Part shown: piece by piece, positions 14,757 through 17,340 of the stretch
Position numbering within the stretch: position 1 is the stretch's first letter
How the letters are laid out: each line of letters starts with the position of its first letter
NCBI GenBank assembly: GCA_002441465.1
Contig: DJWE01000019.1
Location: 59,439 to 76,778 of the forward strand
DNA from: Propionibacteriaceae bacterium UBA6238
GTDB lineage: Bacteria; Actinomycetota; Actinomycetes; Propionibacteriales; Propionibacteriaceae
Direction: 5' to 3'
Length of the DNA stretch: 17,340 bases
Notes under the pieces: generated by a model
What the model saw: only the letters and a program-made list of their open reading frames with translations
Told to the model about the DNA's origin: nothing
Databases searched by the model: none
Made by a program: the position numbers and the translations under genes

Positions 14757-15671
14757 ATGCCCGCTCACCCACTCCCCGATCGACTGCCGCCGCTCGCCCT
14801 TCCCGACCTTTCCGGCCGACGCGCCGTGGTCACCGGCGCGAGCAGCGGCATCGGACGCTCCACCGCCTCCGCGCTCGCCGGCGCAGGCGCGGACGTCGTG
14901 CTCGCCGTCCGGGATTCGGCCCGGGGCGAGGCGGCGGCCGCCCGGATCCGGCAGCGTCACCCGCAGGCCCGGGTTCGGGTGGAGCTCGTCGAGCTCGGTT
15001 CGCTGGTCAGCATCGCGGACTTCACCGCGCGGCTCGCAGACGAGCCGCTGCATCTTCTGGTGAACAACGCGGGAACCGGGTCCAGGAATCGCGACGCCCG
15101 GACCGCGGACGGCTTCGACCTGCAGGTCGGCGTCAACTACCTCGGGGCTTGGGCGGTCACCGCAGGACTCTGGCCCGCGCTGCGCGCCGCCGGCAGAGCC
15201 CGTGTGGTCAACCTCGGCTCGCTGGTCGCGGCTCGCGGTCGGATCGAGCCGTCGTTCGGTCGTCCCGGTGGGCCCACCTTCGGCTCCTACCGCAACTCCA
15301 AGCTCGCCATGGTGGTGTTCGCGGGAGAACTTCGCCGTCGGTGCGCCCGCGCCCGGGTCGACGTCAGCGCCGTCGCGGCCCATCCCGGCTGGAGCCAGAC
15401 CGCGATCTTCTCCGCAGGCGGGCCGCCCGCCGTGGTCGAGACCCTGGGACGCCTCAGCGGTGCGCTCCAGTCCCCGAACGACGGTGCGCAGCCCGTCCTG
15501 CTCGCGGCGACCGACACCCGTCCCGCCGCCTACTACGGTCCCACCCGGCGCGGTGGTGCGTCCGGACCGCCGGGGCCGGCGAAACTACCCGCCGCCGCGC
15601 TCTCCTCCGGCATCGGCGAGCGGCTCTGGGATCTGTCCATGGAACTCACCGGGGTGGCGTTCGAGCCCTAA
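14757..15671 (+). CDS. SDR family NAD(P)-dependent oxidoreductase
   Basis: The product is 304 aa from the ATG at 14757. GGAG lies 6 bases upstream, and the glnS stop lies 2 bases upstream. It has the classical SDR set: TGASSGIG (26-33) for cofactor, NNAG (103-106), Asn127, Ser155 and catalytic Tyr178-xxx-Lys182, then HPGW at 209. The C-terminal half, with AYYGP near 258 and ERLWDLSMELTGV (288-300), is the pattern of actinobacterial SDRs often labelled retinol dehydrogenase- or protochlorophyllide reductase-like. Those names carry no substrate information here. It probably lies in one transcript with glnS and the PfkB kinase, though no pathway link is evident. It is not closely related to the DprE2-like SDR at 10786-11523. 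Confidence 0.88.
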   Translation: MPAHPLPDRLPPLALPDLSGRRAVVTGASSGIGRSTASALAGAGADVVLAVRDSARGEAAAARIRQRHPQARVRVELVELGSLVSIADFTARLADEPLHLLVNNAGTGSRNRDARTADGFDLQVGVNYLGAWAVTAGLWPALRAAGRARVVNLGSLVAARGRIEPSFGRPGGPTFGSYRNSKLAMVVFAGELRRRCARARVDVSAVAAHPGWSQTAIFSAGGPPAVVETLGRLSGALQSPNDGAQPVLLAATDTRPAAYYGPTRRGGASGPPGPAKLPAAALSSGIGERLWDLSMELTGVAFEP

Positions 15672-15681
15672 GGTATGGGCC

Positions 15682-16608
15682 ATGGAGGTCCCCGTCACCG
15701 TCGTCGGCGAAGCACTGATAGACATCGTCATCCCCCCGGCCGGGGCTTCGGTCGAGCACGTCGGCGGAAGCCCGGCGAACGTGGCGATCGGTCTCGCCCG
15801 CCTCGGTCACCCCACGCGACTGGCGACGCATATCGGTCGCGACGCCCGCGGCCAGCGGATTGCTGCGTTGATGGAGGCCGAGCACGTGGAGCTCGCACCC
15901 GGCAGCCGGGACGCCGAACGCACACCCACCGCGGCCGCGCACCTCGACCCCGCAGGCGTCGCCAGCTACGAGTTCGACCTCGACTGGCGGCTCGACCCCG
16001 CACAGGTTGTCGTGCCGATGGACGCTCACCTGCACACCGGGTCGATCGCCGCCACCCTGCCTCCCGGCGGAGCCGCCGTCCTGGAGATCGTCCGCGCGGC
16101 GCGCGAGCATGCCACGATCTCCTACGATCCGAATGCGCGGCCCACGCTGATGGGCAGCCCCGACCAGGCCCGCCCGGTGATCGAGCGCCTGATCGCCCTC
16201 GCCGACGTCGTGAAGGCCTCCGAGGAGGACGTCCGCTGGCTGTACGGCACCGATCCGATCCCCCAGGTGCTGGCGCACTGGGCCGCGCTCGGCCCGTCGG
16301 TGTGCGCAGTGACCCAGGGCGGTGAGGAGGTGATCGTCCTGGCAGCCGGTGAGGTGCAGCGCTACCCAACCCTGCCGACCAGGGTCGCGGACACCGTCGG
16401 CGCCGGAGACTCATTCATGGCCGGGCTGATCTCGGGCCTGCTCGACGCCGGGCTGCTCGGCGGCACGGACGCGCGGGAGCGACTCCGGTTCGCCGAGTGG
16501 CCGATGATCGAAGCGGCCATCGAGCGTGCCCTGGCCTGCGCGGCGATCACCGTGTCCCGGGCGGGGGCGAACCCGCCCACGCGCGCAGAGCTGCAGATCG
16601 ACGCCTGA
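15682..16608 (+). CDS. PfkB-family carbohydrate kinase (fructokinase-like)
   Basis: The product is 308 aa from the ATG at 15682. AAGG at 15670-15673 overlaps the stop of the preceding SDR gene and lies 8 bases upstream. VVGEALIDIV at the N-terminus and GGSPANVAIGLARLG (28-42) form PfkB signature 1. DPNARP (149-154) and KASEED (178-183) are typical of the fructokinase/ribokinase fold. Signature 2 is DTVGAGDSFMAGLISG (237-252), with the anion hole GAGD and catalytic Asp243. It phosphorylates a sugar or nucleoside with ATP in the cytoplasm. The overall pattern resembles bacterial fructokinases, but the substrate is not certain. No sugar transporter or regulator is adjacent. Confidence 0.88.
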   Translation: MEVPVTVVGEALIDIVIPPAGASVEHVGGSPANVAIGLARLGHPTRLATHIGRDARGQRIAALMEAEHVELAPGSRDAERTPTAAAHLDPAGVASYEFDLDWRLDPAQVVVPMDAHLHTGSIAATLPPGGAAVLEIVRAAREHATISYDPNARPTLMGSPDQARPVIERLIALADVVKASEEDVRWLYGTDPIPQVLAHWAALGPSVCAVTQGGEEVIVLAAGEVQRYPTLPTRVADTVGAGDSFMAGLISGLLDAGLLGGTDARERLRFAEWPMIEAAIERALACAAITVSRAGANPPTRAELQIDA

Positions 16609-16636
16609 TCCGTCCGCGGCGTCCGGGCCGTGGTCG

Positions 16637-17170
16637 TCAACGCTCACCCAGGCTCTGGATGTCCAGGTGCGGATATCGTCCGCGATAGTGCACCAGGGGC
16701 TCTCCTTCGCCGCCAGCCTCGACGTGCTCGATCTGGCAGGTGACCAGCCGGGACCAGCCCACCTCGCTCACTGATTCCAGCCGCACGCCCGCCCAGGTCG
16801 GGGCGCCTGCCGGCGTCGGCCCCCATGCGGTGTCGGTGAAGTCGGCCTGCCGAAAAGCCCCGCCCGGAGCCGGCGACTCCCCTGCGAACACCTCGGCGAG
16901 CCGTTGCTGGTCCCGTCCCAGCACGGTCACCGCTGCCGCACCGGAGAAGGCCAGGGCCTCTGCGAGGTCGGAGAGTGGATCGAGCAGGGCGAGCACCCGC
17001 GCCGGAGTGCCGTTCACGACCAGGATCGACGACACGGTCAACCCCACGGGACGCCGGCTCCCCAGCGCCGTCCACAGGGTCACTCCCGTAGCCAGCCGGC
17101 CCCGGAAGGATCGGACGGCGTCGCGCGCCGAGGGCGGATCGGCGAACGGGTCGGTGTGATGGATCGTCAT
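16637..17170 (-). CDS. Flavin reductase-like (FMN-binding split-barrel) protein
   Basis: The product is 177 aa from the ATG at 17170, chosen because GGAGAAGG (17177-17184) is 6 bases upstream; a TTG two codons earlier is also in frame. RLATGVTLWTALGSRRPVGL (25-44), followed by TVSSILVV, is the FMN-binding pattern of the flavin reductase-like domain (HpaC/DIM6-NTAB family). HYRGRYPHL near the end is typical of the family, which usually ends in an HxGRY-type segment. Such proteins supply reduced FMN or FAD to two-component monooxygenases. No monooxygenase is nearby, so its partner is unknown. It lies directly downstream of tuf, in the same direction and beyond a strong hairpin, and it converges with the PfkB gene. 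Confidence 0.82.
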   Translation of the reverse strand: MTIHHTDPFADPPSARDAVRSFRGRLATGVTLWTALGSRRPVGLTVSSILVVNGTPARVLALLDPLSDLAEALAFSGAAAVTVLGRDQQRLAEVFAGESPAPGGAFRQADFTDTAWGPTPAGAPTWAGVRLESVSEVGWSRLVTCQIEHVEAGGEGEPLVHYRGRYPHLDIQSLGER

Positions 17171-17194
17171 GGCCAACCTTCTCCATAAATGCCG

Positions 17195-17228
17195 GACGGC
17201 GTCGGCTCCCGAGGGAACCGACGCCGTC
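17195..17228 (-). terminator. Terminator hairpin downstream of tuf
   Basis: A perfect 11-bp inverted repeat, GACGGCGTCGG (17195-17205) with CCGACGCCGTC (17218-17228), encloses 12 bases. The inner bases can extend the stem after one mismatch. On the minus strand it begins 18 bases after the tuf stop and is followed by CGGCATTTATGG, a short T-rich patch. Its strength and place suggest tuf termination. Because it also lies just upstream of the flavin reductase gene, partial readthrough is possible. Confidence 0.75.
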
Positions 17229-17246
17229 GCTCAGCGCTGGATCAGA

Positions 17247-17340
17247 TCACTTGATGATCTTGGTCACGCGGCCCGCGCCCACGGTCCGGCCGCCCTCACG
17301 GATGGCGAACTTCAGGCCGTCCTCCATGGCGATCGGCTTG
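17247..17340 (-). CDS. tuf: Elongation factor Tu (C-terminal fragment)
   Basis: The last 30 codons and the TGA stop are present; the gene continues past the right edge. The reading KPIAMEDGLKFAIREGGRTV followed by GAGRVTKIIK is the near-invariant C-terminus of bacterial EF-Tu (domain 3). EF-Tu delivers aminoacyl-tRNA to the ribosome as a GTP complex. It points the same way as the S10-spc genes at the other end of the window, as expected if it ends a str operon (rpsL-rpsG-fusA-tuf) that once lay directly upstream of rpsJ. Confidence 0.96.
   Translation of the reverse strand, partial: KPIAMEDGLKFAIREGGRTVGAGRVTKIIK

Overview
The window comes from a high-GC actinobacterium. The evidence is GC-rich third codon positions, frequent GTG starts, genes with no Shine-Dalgarno (SD) sequence that look leaderless, and actinobacterial-type ribosomal proteins. 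A Propionibacteriales member is my guess from overall flavour only, not a demonstrated assignment.

Layout. (1) Positions 1-6141, minus strand, hold an intact S10-spc ribosomal protein run in the canonical order rpsJ-rplC-rplD-rplW-rplB-rpsS-rplV-rpsC-rplP-rpmC-rpsQ-rplN-rplX-rplE. rplE is cut by the window edge. Most genes overlap or are a few bases apart, so this is one long transcript. A candidate promoter at 6344-6373 and a leader of about 195 nt with two hairpins precede rpsJ. (2) Positions 6402-7391, plus strand, encode an EamA/DMT-type ten-helix transporter. (3) Positions 7392-10757, plus strand, hold two tandem paralogous genes for secreted FG-GAP (beta-propeller) proteins. A decayed fragment of a further copy lies between them, and a hairpin-rich leader precedes the first. 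(4) Positions 10786-12986, minus strand, hold gltX (GluRS) followed, with overlap, by an SDR gene that strongly resembles DprE2. (5) Positions 13072-16608, plus strand, hold glnS (GlnRS), divergent from gltX across 85 bp, then an SDR oxidoreductase and a PfkB-family sugar kinase. (6) Positions 16637-17340, minus strand, hold a flavin reductase-like gene and, upstream across a strong hairpin, the last 30 codons of tuf (EF-Tu).

How it fits together. In many bacteria tuf closes the str operon directly upstream of the S10 operon. Here tuf and rpsJ keep that relative orientation, but about 11.1 kb of unrelated genes in mixed orientation lies between them. That segment contains the less routine material: the FG-GAP family with its relic, a direct GlnRS beside GluRS (most characterised actinobacteria make Gln-tRNA through GatCAB), and an isolated DprE2-like reductase. 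I see no CRISPR array, tRNA, rRNA, transposase or phage gene. No clearly new multi-gene system stands out. The best candidates for a closer look are the FG-GAP locus with its structured leader and the divergent gltX/glnS pair.
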